Under the pieces are notes generated by a model that was not told the origin of the DNA, made no database searches, and was given only the letters and a program-made list of their open reading frames with translations. Positions 13,086-21,930 of a stretch of 64,000 bases of DNA are shown here, piece after piece. Where the stretch lies: assembly GCF_026015295.1 (NCBI RefSeq), contig NZ_JAPDUW010000001.1, positions 3,802,001 through 3,866,000 of the forward strand, written 5' to 3'. Source of the DNA: Segatella copri. GTDB lineage: Bacteria; Bacteroidota; Bacteroidia; Bacteroidales; Bacteroidaceae. The first letter of the stretch is position 1; the number at the start of each line of letters is the position of its first letter. The translations under genes and the position numbers were made by a program.

Positions 13086-15581
13086 ATGGAGATAGTACAT
13101 GTAGTGGCAATTAATCCTTATCGTAAGGGAAATAAGGGGAAAGTGTTTTCCTATGGCATGGATACTTATGATAAGGTGATTGAATCGGATAGCGTGAAGA
13201 AGATGATTCAGCAGATTCGGGGTGAATTGCCGATTGACGGAGTGGATTTGAACGATGCGCAGGCGGTGAAGAAGGCGCAGGAGAGGCTCAAGAGCGAGCT
13301 GCCTTTCTTCTGTCCGCACTACGGCATGTTCAAAAATAATGTGCGCAGACAGGAGAATGCCTTGCCGGAAAGCTTTCTCTTCCAGACGATTATCGATGTG
13401 GATGATAAGGAGTATGTGGAGAAGGCTATCGAGAAGGCGCGCGAGCTGAACTGCTCTTCGGGGATATGGAACGGCTCGTTGCTGCATCTCTGTTATAGCG
13501 CTCGCAAGAAGCTGCATATCGGGATTAGAATGCCGGTTGGGATGACCATCGAAGAGACGCAGAAGGCGTATTGTGAGGCGCTCGGCGTGCCTTATGATGA
13601 AAGCTGCATCACACCTGAGAGAATGATTTTCCTGACGGATAAGGACTCGGAAATCTACCGGTCTAAAATGTGGTGCGCAGTGCTGCCGGAGAGCGAGATA
13701 CAGGCTCGCAGAAAGGCTTTTCTGGACCGTGGGCTGACCGTGGACGGAAGGGGGGATGCAAAAGTTAATAGTTTACAGTTTACAGTTAATAGTAATGACA
13801 AAGTTCAAAACAATAGACTTTCGGGCAATTATGGCACTGGTGAACTGGGAGCGGCCAGTGAGAAGAATCTGATAGCCTTTGATCTGTTCGTGCAGTCGGC
13901 TGGGCTTGAGGGGATGGCGATAGATTCCGTCGGGTCTCGGCACTCTTCGCTCCTCGCTATCATGAGCGCAGGCGCTTCGAGGGTGATGAGCGAGGAGGAA
14001 CTGATGAAGGTGGTGAGGACGAAAATGCCGAGCTACTATCAGGAGGATGACTGCCATCAGCTGATACATGATTTCTATGCGAAATATGCTGACAGCTGCA
14101 AGCCGATGTCGAGGGATGTGATAAGGGTGAATGCGCTGGCGGAAAAACAGGCCAGCCAACAAGTTAATAGTTTACAGTTAACAGTTAATAGCCCTAACGC
14201 AAATCATACAGTTCAAAGTTCTATGCTCCAAGTTCAAAGTAGCGAGGAGGATTATCCGGAACCGCCAGCGATGCCGGAGAAACTGCCGAAACTGGTGGAA
14301 CTGCTGATATCTCGGACACCGGAGGTTTATAAACCGGCAGTGGCGCACGCTATCTTCCCACCGCTCGCTACGCACCTCTGGCAGACGAGCTTCCGATATA
14401 TTGATAATGTAGTGCATGAGGCTACATTGTCTACGTGCTTGCTGGCTGGTACGGGCGCTGGTAAATCTTCTGTAAACAAGCCGATTAGCTATATTATGGA
14501 GGATATCCGGAAACGGGATGCGGAGAATCTGAAACGTGAGAAGGAATGGAAGGAGGAGATGACGCGCAAGGGCGCCAACAAGGACAAGCGTAAGCGACCG
14601 GACAACCTCGTTATACAGGAGATTGATGCCGATATGACCAATCCGGCATTCGTGATGCGTACCGCTGAGGCGCAGGGACGATTTCTTTACACTTCGCTCA
14701 ATGAGCTGGATCAGTTTGACGCCCTGAAGGGTACCGGAAACCAGCATTTCCGTATCATGTGTCTTGCCTCAGATAGCGACAACCAGTACGGCCAAACTCG
14801 CGTGGGAACTCAGAGTGTTACGGAACGTGTAACCATCCGGTTCAACTGGAACGCATCTACCACTATCCAGAAAGGACAGCGTTACTTCTCAAAAGTTTTG
14901 ACAGATGGTCCGATAAGCCGCATCAATTTCTGTACCATTCCAGAGCGTGAAATCGGTGATGAAATGCCTGTCTTTGGTGATTACGATGATGCTTACCGAG
15001 AGGGGCTGAAGCCTTATATCGAGAATCTGAACAACGCCAGGGGGCTGATTGACTGTCCTGAGGCATTCCAGCTTGCCCTCAAACTGAAGGATGAGAATGC
15101 TGAGTTCTCGCGCTTGTCGCAGGATAGGGTTTACGAGAATCTCTCCTTCCGTGCCAACGTCATCGCCTACCTGAAGGCGTGTGTGCTGTATGTGGCGAAC
15201 GGCTGTAAATGGGAGCCGGAGATTGACGAGTTCATCCGCTGGAGCGAGCGTTACGACCTCTACTGCAAGATGCGATTCTTTGGTGATGCCATCAAGAGGG
15301 CGAACTTTTCGAACGAGAAATCGAGTAAGCGTGGACCGGCAAATCTGTTGCAGCAGTTGCCTGATGTCTTTAATTTCCAGCAGGCAGAATATCTCCGCTC
15401 GCAGTTGGGCATGGACAAGAAGGGCACTCCTTCGATGTTGCGTAATTGGGTGAACCGAAACTATATCCGGAAGATTCCGCCTAAGGGTGTAACGGGTGAC
15501 GTAATCAGTATTCAGTTATTCAGTTTTGAAAAGCTACGTAACCGCAAGGATGGTAAAGAGGTAAAAATATTAGAATCTTAA
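13086..15581 (+). CDS. VirE_N / BT4734-BF3469-like P-loop protein (primase-helicase type)
   Basis: An 831-residue protein of the Bacteroidota family with an N-terminal VirE_N domain (about residues 55-190, TIIDVDDKEYVEKAIEKA and later HIGIRMPVGMTIEETQ) and a C-terminal DUF3987-like ATPase. The Walker A motif is AGTGAGKSS near residue 455, with DADMTNPAF and SLNELDQFD following. Such proteins are thought to act in replication of mobile elements, but their function is not established. It is odd in three places: codons near 227-240, 359-389 and 807-815 are made of the same repeat words found in intergenic spacers (VNSLQFTVNS, VNSLQLTVNS, SIQLFSF). All keep the frame. Confidence 0.85.
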   Translation: MEIVHVVAINPYRKGNKGKVFSYGMDTYDKVIESDSVKKMIQQIRGELPIDGVDLNDAQAVKKAQERLKSELPFFCPHYGMFKNNVRRQENALPESFLFQTIIDVDDKEYVEKAIEKARELNCSSGIWNGSLLHLCYSARKKLHIGIRMPVGMTIEETQKAYCEALGVPYDESCITPERMIFLTDKDSEIYRSKMWCAVLPESEIQARRKAFLDRGLTVDGRGDAKVNSLQFTVNSNDKVQNNRLSGNYGTGELGAASEKNLIAFDLFVQSAGLEGMAIDSVGSRHSSLLAIMSAGASRVMSEEELMKVVRTKMPSYYQEDDCHQLIHDFYAKYADSCKPMSRDVIRVNALAEKQASQQVNSLQLTVNSPNANHTVQSSMLQVQSSEEDYPEPPAMPEKLPKLVELLISRTPEVYKPAVAHAIFPPLATHLWQTSFRYIDNVVHEATLSTCLLAGTGAGKSSVNKPISYIMEDIRKRDAENLKREKEWKEEMTRKGANKDKRKRPDNLVIQEIDADMTNPAFVMRTAEAQGRFLYTSLNELDQFDALKGTGNQHFRIMCLASDSDNQYGQTRVGTQSVTERVTIRFNWNASTTIQKGQRYFSKVLTDGPISRINFCTIPEREIGDEMPVFGDYDDAYREGLKPYIENLNNARGLIDCPEAFQLALKLKDENAEFSRLSQDRVYENLSFRANVIAYLKACVLYVANGCKWEPEIDEFIRWSERYDLYCKMRFFGDAIKRANFSNEKSSKRGPANLLQQLPDVFNFQQAEYLRSQLGMDKKGTPSMLRNWVNRNYIRKIPPKGVTGDVISIQLFSFEKLRNRKDGKEVKILES
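13764..13816 (+). repeat. In-frame spacer-type repeat in the VirE-like gene, site 1
   Basis: GTTAATAGTTTACAGTTTAC words followed by AAAGTTCAAAACAATAG encode VNSLQFTVNSNDKVQNNRL. The word order matches the intergenic modules (AGTTAAT arm, short core, AAAGTTC arm). Confidence 0.75.
14161..14252 (+). repeat. In-frame spacer-type repeat in the VirE-like gene, site 2
   Basis: An AGTTAATAGTTTACAG array, an 18-base core and AGTTCAAAG words encode VNSLQLTVNS and then TVQSSMLQVQSS. This is a complete spacer module placed in a linker before the ATPase domain. Confidence 0.8.
15504..15528 (+). repeat. Copy of the inverted-repeat arm inside the VirE-like gene
   Basis: CAGTATTCAGTTATTCAGTT matches the left arm at 6073-6103 and encodes ISIQLFSF near the C-terminus. 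Confidence 0.75.
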
Positions 15582-15594
15582 TGGAGTTTGAGTT

Positions 15595-16155
15595 ATGGAA
15601 ATAGTAGTAAAAAGAATAGCAAAAAAGAAGACTTATACGATAGGTCATCTTTATATCCTGAGCGATAAGGACGTGAAGCGTACCTGGCGTTCGGGGGTAA
15701 AAATAGGCGACAAGCGTATCTTTGAGCACAGCTTCGATAAGGCGAAGTTGGACAAGGAGCATTACTTCTGTGATACCCTGGAGCCTACGTGGAGAAATCT
15801 CCTGGGTGTCGAACTGAAACCGGAAGAGGAGGATGGACGGTACAGTAGGGTATCGGGTAAGAAAGCCCGCAAGATACCGGGTCATACGGCGATACCGGAA
15901 GGCTCGTATCCTGTTGTTATCTCGAAATCGCCAAGGTTTAAGAAGTGGCTTCCGCTGGTGCAGGGTGTTCCTGATTTTGAGGGCATCCGCATTCATGCCG
16001 GTAATTATCCCGATGATACGCAGGGCTGCATCCTGGTAGGTGAAAATAAATTACAGGGTGCCGTCTTTAATTCCCGCATCTGGTTGCACAGGCTTATGAA
16101 TGCCATTACCGCAGCAAGGGAACGGGAGGAGAGCGTTTGGATTACGATTTTGTAA
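15595..16155 (+). CDS. DUF5675 family protein
   Basis: A 186-residue protein, 13 bases after the VirE-like gene. It has the DUF5675 pattern: [17 protein letters not shown], then [19 protein letters not shown] and [19 protein letters not shown]. The H-x-G ... D-T-x-G-C arrangement recalls the His/Cys motif of L,D-transpeptidases, which could mean action on peptidoglycan; that is inference. DUF5675 proteins are common in phages and related islands. In comparable Bacteroidota loci a cell-wall amidase often holds this place. No signal peptide is visible. Confidence 0.8.
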   Translation: MEIVVKRIAKKKTYTIGHLYILSDKDVKRTWRSGVKIGDKRIFEHSFDKAKLDKEHYFCDTLEPTWRNLLGVELKPEEEDGRYSRVSGKKARKIPGHTAIPEGSYPVVISKSPRFKKWLPLVQGVPDFEGIRIHAGNYPDDTQGCILVGENKLQGAVFNSRIWLHRLMNAITAAREREESVWITIL

Positions 16156-16204
16156 TGTTGAATGTTGATTTTTGAATGTTGAGTGTTGAATGTTGAATTT
16201 TTAG
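16156..16204 (+). repeat. Heptad array after the DUF5675 gene
   Basis: Directly after the TAA stop: TGTTGAATGTTGA and further TGTTGAA-type words, period 7. The orientation is the 'downstream' class. Confidence 0.75.
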
Positions 16205-16230
16205 TGATTAATTTTTAAAAACAAATTATT

Positions 16231-17229
16231 ATGGTAAAGTCAGTAAATACAAATAAAGTAGAAATGGATAAGAAGGCAGCAATTGCTGTCGTGTTTGAAA
16301 ACCCTGAATTCGGTAAGATTCGTACCTTGACCGGTGAAAATGGAGAACCGCAGTTCTGTGCAAAGGATGTCTGTGATGTGCTGGGGTATAAAAGAGCAAG
16401 ATGCGCTGTAGCTCAGCTAGTTAACCCACTTGACGCTGTAAAACACAGCGTCAAGGTATCGGGAAGCCTGCGTAAGGATGGTACACCCTCAAAACGCCGC
16501 CAGCAGATGATCTTCGTCAACGAGAGTGGTTTCTATGCTTTGGTTCTCGGCTCTAAGCTTTCTACTGCCGTGAAGTTCAAGAACTGGGTTACTTCAGATG
16601 TGCTGCCACAGATTCGCAAGACGGGTGGTTATATCCCGGTGCAGCAGGGAGAGAGTGATGAGGAGACAATCCGACATGCGGAAGAAATCCTCCGTGCTAC
16701 GCTCAAGGAGAAGGAGAATCTGCTGAAGAAGCAACGTCTGCAGATTGAACAGCAGAAGAAGCTTATCGGCGAACAGGATACGGAAATTCGACGTCTGAAT
16801 GATGTGGTGGATGAGCAGGTGGTTCGCAACGCCAAGAATGGTGAGAACATCATACAGTTGGAGAATCAGGTGGGTAATCTTCTGCCGAAAGCGCTTTATA
16901 GCGATAACGTGCTCGATTCTGTTTCCTGCTTCACTACGACGCAGATTGCGAAGGAGCTCGGCATCACAGCCCAGGAGCTGAACCGCTCGCTCTGTGCTCT
17001 GCATATCCAGTACTACCAGAGCGGTCAGTATCTTCTTTATGCCGATTATGCTCACATGGGTTTAGCCAAGAGCCGTACCCGCTACAGCGCCTTCCTTGAC
17101 CCGAAGAGCGATGGCAGACAGGAGAAGATGGGCAGAGCCTACACCCATACCTATCTCGTATGGACCGAACGAGGACGAAAGTTCATCCATGACCTTGCCC
17201 AGCGATACTGGGAACTGTGTGAAAAGTAA
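16231..17229 (+). CDS. Phage-type antirepressor (Bro-N plus KilAC/ANT)
   Basis: A 332-residue DNA-binding protein. Residues about 12-125 are a Bro-N domain (FENPEFGKIRTL, FCAKDVCDVLGYKRA, FVNESGFYALVLGSK, KFKNWVTSDVLPQIRKTGGY). Residues about 140-205 form a coiled coil. The C-terminus (TTTQIAKELGITAQELNRSL, then YADYAHMGLAKSRTRYS) is a KilAC/ANT-like DNA-binding module. Such proteins control phage or island lysogeny circuits. A deleted copy lies at 50476-50604. A hairpin of octad words follows. It is the last gene of the island and probably of the VirE operon. Confidence 0.88.
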   Translation: MVKSVNTNKVEMDKKAAIAVVFENPEFGKIRTLTGENGEPQFCAKDVCDVLGYKRARCAVAQLVNPLDAVKHSVKVSGSLRKDGTPSKRRQQMIFVNESGFYALVLGSKLSTAVKFKNWVTSDVLPQIRKTGGYIPVQQGESDEETIRHAEEILRATLKEKENLLKKQRLQIEQQKKLIGEQDTEIRRLNDVVDEQVVRNAKNGENIIQLENQVGNLLPKALYSDNVLDSVSCFTTTQIAKELGITAQELNRSLCALHIQYYQSGQYLLYADYAHMGLAKSRTRYSAFLDPKSDGRQEKMGRAYTHTYLVWTERGRKFIHDLAQRYWELCEK

Positions 17230-17325
17230 AAAGGTAAAAAAGTAAAAAGGTAAAAAGAGCCTAGCGGAATGTTAAGCTAGGGTGCTCTTTTTACCTTTTT
17301 ACCTTTTTACTTTTTTACCTTTAAA
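17228..17325. terminator. Long hairpin of AAAGGTAAAAA words between the antirepressor and porW
   Basis: GGTAAAAAAGTAAAAAGG-type sequence after the stop is complementary to TTTTTACC words at 17286-17325 around the loop CTAGCGGAATGTTAAGCTAG. It can serve as a terminator for both converging genes. Confidence 0.75.
17296..17325. repeat. Right copy of the 30-bp direct repeat bracketing the island
   Basis: Perfect match in the same orientation to 4990-5019. It coincides with the right arm of the hairpin after the antirepressor gene. Confidence 0.7.
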
Positions 17326-17427
17326 AGCCCCTTTTTACTTTTTGGAAAGCGTGTGGGGCAAGACTTGTGAAACTTCAGTTATCTCAAAACATACTGACGA
17401 AATCATCATATTCCAGCTGACTGTCCA

Positions 17428-20400
17428 TTAAAATCCATCTAAATCATATTCTTCGCTGTCCAAATCCAGACTGTCGTCGTTGTCGAAAGTTGTATTTGGT
17501 GCTTTTTCTTCCTTTATATCCGCATCGGTTCCCTGGGTCCCGGTAGTTCCGTTACTGAAAGTTCCGGTCGTACCATTATCGAATGTTCCGGTAGTTCCGG
17601 TTTCTATTTCACCGGTTATTCCGCTTTCGGCAGTTCCGGTTTCTTCTTCATTTTCTTCTGAATCATCAGTCTTTTCCTGCTGGATGATTTCCTCCGGTTC
17701 TTCAAGCAGTGGGTCCTTGCTGATTTTCAGCGGTGCCAGATGCTGGGTATAGAAGAGGGTATAGTCATCGTAGCTCAGACTGGTGCCCAGCAGCAGGAGG
17801 TTTGGTTCGCTGATGACGATGCCGCGGGCTCCCTTTGAGAGGAGCTGGGTGATGGCCTGATGCTGGTAGATGTCGTTAGCATACTGGCGTGCTTCATCGT
17901 AATTGCGGAATCCCTTTACCTGCATGCGGTGCAGACCATTCTGCTCGTCAATGACGAGGTCGAAATTACGCACGAGATAGGAGGTGAAATTATATTTCGC
18001 CATCTCGAAGAGCAACTGGTTCTCGTTCACAGAATCGGGAACGTAGGCGAGCATGAAGACGAACGGCTCGTTGCGCTCAATGCTGAATACCTTTGCTTTG
18101 GATTTGACATCATCATTGAGTACGGCGTTGCGGCGCGACCATACATTGCTCAGGTCGAATGTGCCGCCCTTGAGCTGTCTGCCGGCTTTCACTCCGTTGA
18201 GAATCATTCCCGCCATTTCGCTGAGTCGGCTGTTCGGATATTTCTCTACCACCTGCTGCATATCATCGAGACAAGCCTGGATATTACCCTCGTGGAGCTG
18301 GGTGAGTCCGCCGATAAAGAGGAACTTGTCGCGGTTGGCTCCTTCAGGATAGCGCTTGTCAGAGATAGCCCTGTTGTGTACCACCTTATTATATAGGTTA
18401 GCCTTGAAGGCATCGTAGGTGGCAGCATAGAGCGAGTCTTCGAGATGAATGCCCATCTTCGCATCTTCCTCATAATAAGGAGAGGTGAGCAGGGCGGTCC
18501 ATTGACTCTCCGGATAATTCGCTTTCAACAGGTCGAGATAGCGGCTGGCGATGGCTGGCTGCTTCCTGATGTTGTAGAGCAGGTAGAGGTGATAGTAGGC
18601 ATCATCGAGATGTTCGTATGCTGCGTTCTTCTTTACCAGTCGCTGCAGCATGTGTTCGCTTTCGTCCAGATCATTGAGTTTATCTTTCAGGATGATGCCG
18701 GCATGCAGCAGACCGTCGTCCAGAATCTGATTGCTTTCTGCCATCTTCTCTTCGGTGAGCGGAATCTGAGCGAGATAGTAGGCACGCTGATGCGGATCTT
18801 CTTCTGCACTCAAGTTCTTCTCTTTCTCCTTCTCAAGGTCTTTCTTCTGTGCCTCGTTGAGGAGTGAATCGCGCTGCTCGTCGGTCATTTCTTCTACACC
18901 TTTGGCATCGGCCACTACGGTCTGGTTGCTCCGTCGCCAGTTGTCTATGTTCTTTCTCTTACCCCAGAGGCGTTCAAACTGCTGTTTGCCTTGGGCTACG
19001 GCAGATTGGGAGTAGAAATACCAGGTATTGCTGTTGCCGAAACCGCCGTTGCCCATGGCTCCGTTTCCGAAGCCGGATGAGGCATTGCTGTTTCCCTGAT
19101 TCCTGTTATTTCTGCTGTTATAACCATTGCCGTTGTTTCTGCCGGCACTTTGGTTGTCTTGTTTTTCTGCCAGTTCCTGATCGGCAAGTCTTCTCTTTTC
19201 TTCCTTTTCCTGCTTTTTCAGGGCTTCTATCACCTTGTCAATGGCGACATTCCGTTCTGTTTCGCTCATGCGGGCGAGTGATTGCAGGGAGTCCTGCAGA
19301 TGGATGGCGTCGGTATAAGGCACCAGTTCATCGAGAACCTTCGAATGGTCGGAGAGCTGTTTGTAGTCTTTACGGTCCTGGTCTAGGAGTCCGATGGCTG
19401 CATCATAGCAACGCTTGGCATCGCCATATCGGTGGCATTGCCAGTATACATTGCCCAGATGCAGCAGCAATACACCTTTCTCTACTCCGTTTCGGCTTGA
19501 TTTCGCGGCACCCTTTTCGTATGCAGCAATAGCCTGAAGGGTATCGCCCTGGTTGAGATGTATGTTACCAATGGCATAATAAACCTGGTCGAGATATTCC
19601 TGATTCTTGTCGCTCGCTGCCATTCGCTTCAATTTGGACACCATCTTCCGGGAGTTGTTGGTTGCCAGTACCTCGGTCATGGAGATGCGGGCATTAAACT
19701 CCAGTTCGTAAGGCGGATTGAGACGGATGACATGCTTGAAGGCACGGTAGGCATTCTGGGCATGTCCCTGTTGTGCTTCTACCTGTCCCATCAGATACCA
19801 GAGGCGGGCTTTCTGCTTGCGTCGCATCTCATAGCCGATGGCTTTGCGGAGATACGGAACGGCCTCCTGATAGCGTCCGGTCTTCAGATAGTAGAGGGCA
19901 TAGGTCTTGTCCCATTCCTTCTGGGCACGCCAGTGGATGGAATCGCGCTCGATATTACGGATTACATCTTCGGCATCGTATATCCATCCCGATTCCAGAT
20001 AACTCTTGGCGAGCCAGGCACGTGCCTTGCCGTAAATGCCGGGTTGGGTGGCGTAGAGACGGCTCATATAGGCGAAAGTAGCTGCTGCCGACTGGAAATC
20101 GCCTTCAAAAAACTGGGAACGGCCCAGCAGCATCCATGCCTTCCAAAGGAACGGATTATATTCACGGCGATGCAGCCATTCCAGGTCTTTGGCAGTCTTG
20201 CGGCGTTTCTTGTCCCATACCGGGCGACGCTTGATGCTATGCTGGTGAATGGCTTTCTCGCATTTCTCGATGGCGCGGTCGTAGTTCGACTTGCCCAGTT
20301 CGCGGCTGTTCTTGTTGCCTACAGTATAATAAGGAATCATTTCAGAGTAATTGTCCTTATTTCCGTTTTCCTTTTCGAGCGAGCCTTCTATATAGGCTAC

Positions 20401-20556
20401 GGTACCATTATAATAGGTGTTGTATCGGGCGTTGAAGGCATGCCACCATCTGCTCTTCGCCGTATTCTTCTGCGTAGAGCATCCTGCTATGGTCATTGCA
20501 AAGGCAAGGACAACCATAGCTGGCAAGAGGTTTCTGAATGGGAAATGCTTCAACAT
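17428..20556 (-). CDS. porW: T9SS lipoprotein PorW/SprE (TPR protein)
   Basis: A 1042-residue outer-membrane lipoprotein with lipobox AMTIAGCS near residue 26. The family-typical N-terminus WWHAFNARYNTYYNGTVAYI follows, then TPR repeats (residues about 90-420 and 640-780), an Asn/Gly-rich linker near residue 500 and a low-complexity C-terminus rich in Thr/Gly/Glu (GTTGTFDNGTTGTF). PorW (SprE) is a component of type IX secretion and gliding machinery that links to the PorKN ring. It lies next to the accessory island, with porX on the far side. The repetitive C-terminus is encoded by imperfect tandem DNA. Confidence 0.9.
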   Translation of the reverse strand: MLKHFPFRNLLPAMVVLAFAMTIAGCSTQKNTAKSRWWHAFNARYNTYYNGTVAYIEGSLEKENGNKDNYSEMIPYYTVGNKNSRELGKSNYDRAIEKCEKAIHQHSIKRRPVWDKKRRKTAKDLEWLHRREYNPFLWKAWMLLGRSQFFEGDFQSAAATFAYMSRLYATQPGIYGKARAWLAKSYLESGWIYDAEDVIRNIERDSIHWRAQKEWDKTYALYYLKTGRYQEAVPYLRKAIGYEMRRKQKARLWYLMGQVEAQQGHAQNAYRAFKHVIRLNPPYELEFNARISMTEVLATNNSRKMVSKLKRMAASDKNQEYLDQVYYAIGNIHLNQGDTLQAIAAYEKGAAKSSRNGVEKGVLLLHLGNVYWQCHRYGDAKRCYDAAIGLLDQDRKDYKQLSDHSKVLDELVPYTDAIHLQDSLQSLARMSETERNVAIDKVIEALKKQEKEEKRRLADQELAEKQDNQSAGRNNGNGYNSRNNRNQGNSNASSGFGNGAMGNGGFGNSNTWYFYSQSAVAQGKQQFERLWGKRKNIDNWRRSNQTVVADAKGVEEMTDEQRDSLLNEAQKKDLEKEKEKNLSAEEDPHQRAYYLAQIPLTEEKMAESNQILDDGLLHAGIILKDKLNDLDESEHMLQRLVKKNAAYEHLDDAYYHLYLLYNIRKQPAIASRYLDLLKANYPESQWTALLTSPYYEEDAKMGIHLEDSLYAATYDAFKANLYNKVVHNRAISDKRYPEGANRDKFLFIGGLTQLHEGNIQACLDDMQQVVEKYPNSRLSEMAGMILNGVKAGRQLKGGTFDLSNVWSRRNAVLNDDVKSKAKVFSIERNEPFVFMLAYVPDSVNENQLLFEMAKYNFTSYLVRNFDLVIDEQNGLHRMQVKGFRNYDEARQYANDIYQHQAITQLLSKGARGIVISEPNLLLLGTSLSYDDYTLFYTQHLAPLKISKDPLLEEPEEIIQQEKTDDSEENEEETGTAESGITGEIETGTTGTFDNGTTGTFSNGTTGTQGTDADIKEEKAPNTTFDNDDSLDLDSEEYDLDGF

Positions 20557-20604
20557 AAGTTTCTTCTTTATTTTAAAATTTTTCTTTCAGGGCGTGTGAA
20601 AGCC

Positions 20605-21405
20605 TTAGTGCTTTCTGGCTGCCAGTATCCGTGCTGCTGCAAACAGGATGATGCTGACGAAGATGATGGTTGCACCTGATGGCACATTGAGCAGATAACT
20701 GGCATAGAGGCCTACGATGCAGTCGATGCAGCCTATCACGATGCTGGCTCCTATCATGCGCTTGTAGCTGTAGGTGAAGAGGTTGGCTGTCATCTGTGGT
20801 ATGGTGAGCAGACTGATGGCAAGTACGATGCCCACCATCTTGATGGTTGCCACGATGGTCATGGCGATGAGTGTCATCATCATATATTCTATCGCTGTAA
20901 CCGGCAGATGTTGCGATTTGGCAAAGGTGCTGTCGAATGCGATGGTCTGGATAGGACGCAGCAGAAAGGTGAACAGCAATGCAACAAACAGGGTAAGACC
21001 TGCCAGTAGCCAGAGGTCTGTGCTGTCGATGGCAAGTATACTTCCGAAGAGGAAAGAGGGCAGGTCGGGCATGAAGCCAGGAGTAAGGAAGCAGCAGATG
21101 ATGCCCACGCTCATGCCAAGGGTCCAGAACATGGCGATGGCAGAGTCTTTGCGCACATCTTTCTTCCGTGATACCCATTGCACGCCAAAGGCACTCAAAA
21201 TGGCGAATACCATGGCAGAGAGTATGGGGTTGATGCCTGCAAATACGCCGATACCGATGCCGCCAAAAGAGGCATGCGTAATGCCACCGCTGATGAAAAC
21301 CAGCCGGCGTGTGACGATGTAGGTGCCTACAAAGCCGCACAGGATGCTTGCCAGTAGGGCGCCAATCAGCGCGTTCTGAAAAAATGTATATTGCAGTATA
21401 TCCAT
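20605..21405 (-). CDS. Metal ABC transporter permease (ZnuB/MntB type)
   Basis: A 266-residue inner-membrane protein of the ABC-3 family, with about eight hydrophobic helices and the family segment ITHASFGGIGIGVFAGINP near residue 40. It would import Zn2+, Mn2+ or Fe2+ with a separate binding protein and ATPase, neither of which is adjacent. It lies 48 bases upstream of porW on the same strand and follows a small gene of unknown function. The metal cannot be told from sequence alone. Confidence 0.88.
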   Translation of the reverse strand: MDILQYTFFQNALIGALLASILCGFVGTYIVTRRLVFISGGITHASFGGIGIGVFAGINPILSAMVFAILSAFGVQWVSRKKDVRKDSAIAMFWTLGMSVGIICCFLTPGFMPDLPSFLFGSILAIDSTDLWLLAGLTLFVALLFTFLLRPIQTIAFDSTFAKSQHLPVTAIEYMMMTLIAMTIVATIKMVGIVLAISLLTIPQMTANLFTYSYKRMIGASIVIGCIDCIVGLYASYLLNVPSGATIIFVSIILFAAARILAARKH

Positions 21406-21471
21406 GTTTTTACTTTGAACTTTGAATTTTGAACTTTGCGTATTGCATGTTACGCATTGCGCATTGCATGT
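21406..21471 (-). repeat. Heptad spacer with two word classes
   Basis: On the minus strand, GCAATGC/ATGTTAC-type words (period 7) follow the stop of the 127-residue gene, and AAAGTTCAAAATTCAAAG words precede the permease ATG. Confidence 0.75.
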
Positions 21472-21855
21472 TTAACTTAAAAAACTGATGACTTCGTCCT
21501 TTATCTGGTTAGGCAGGTTGATGCCTCTCAGTATCAGACTTCGATTCCATCCCGCCACTTCGTCTGGCTGCATCGTATAGAGCACTTCCGAGAATTCCTC
21601 TACCTCCTCATCGGTATAGTCGTCGGCAGCTCTTCCTGCAAACCGGTCGAGTTCCTCGTCATCGTAGTATTCTATTTCCTTGGTGGCGGCTTCCATCATG
21701 CATTCCTGTTCGCATTTGGAGTTCTCTCCGTTGCAGGTATTGCACGAAACTCCTTCCTGCAGCGGTTCTTCATCCTCTCCCTTGCGATGAGAGATGATGC
21801 CGAAAATGGCGCTTATCAAGCCTAGGACCACCAGGGCCAAAATCAGGTACAACAT
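21472..21855 (-). CDS. Hypothetical membrane-anchored protein with Cys cluster, 127 aa
   Basis: Function not recognised. Residues 1-20 (MLYLILALVVLGLISAIFGI) are one membrane helix. A short Cys-rich segment follows (CNTCNGENSKCEQEC, residues about 38-52), which could bind metal or an Fe-S cluster, then an acidic helical C-terminal domain (YYDDEELDRFAGRAADDYT). It sits between aroA and a metal ABC permease on the same strand, joined by repeat spacers on both sides, so it may be cotranscribed with them. A role in metal handling is possible but unproven. Confidence 0.7.
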   Translation of the reverse strand: MLYLILALVVLGLISAIFGIISHRKGEDEEPLQEGVSCNTCNGENSKCEQECMMEAATKEIEYYDDEELDRFAGRAADDYTDEEVEEFSEVLYTMQPDEVAGWNRSLILRGINLPNQIKDEVISFLS

Positions 21856-21930
21856 TTACTTTGAACTTTGAATATTGAACTTTGAACTTTATGATTAGCA
21901 AAGGCTGTTGAATTCTTCACTCTTCACTTT
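21856..21930 (-). repeat. Heptad spacer between aroA and the 127-aa gene
   Basis: On the minus strand, AGTGAAGAGTGAAAAGTGAA words follow the aroA stop and AAAGTTCAAAGTTCAATATT words precede the next ATG. Confidence 0.75.

Noticed and set aside
4990..17325. Island as a complete prophage
   Set aside because: No integrase, terminase, capsid, portal or tail gene is present; only regulator, VirE and DUF5675 genes resemble phage or satellite parts.
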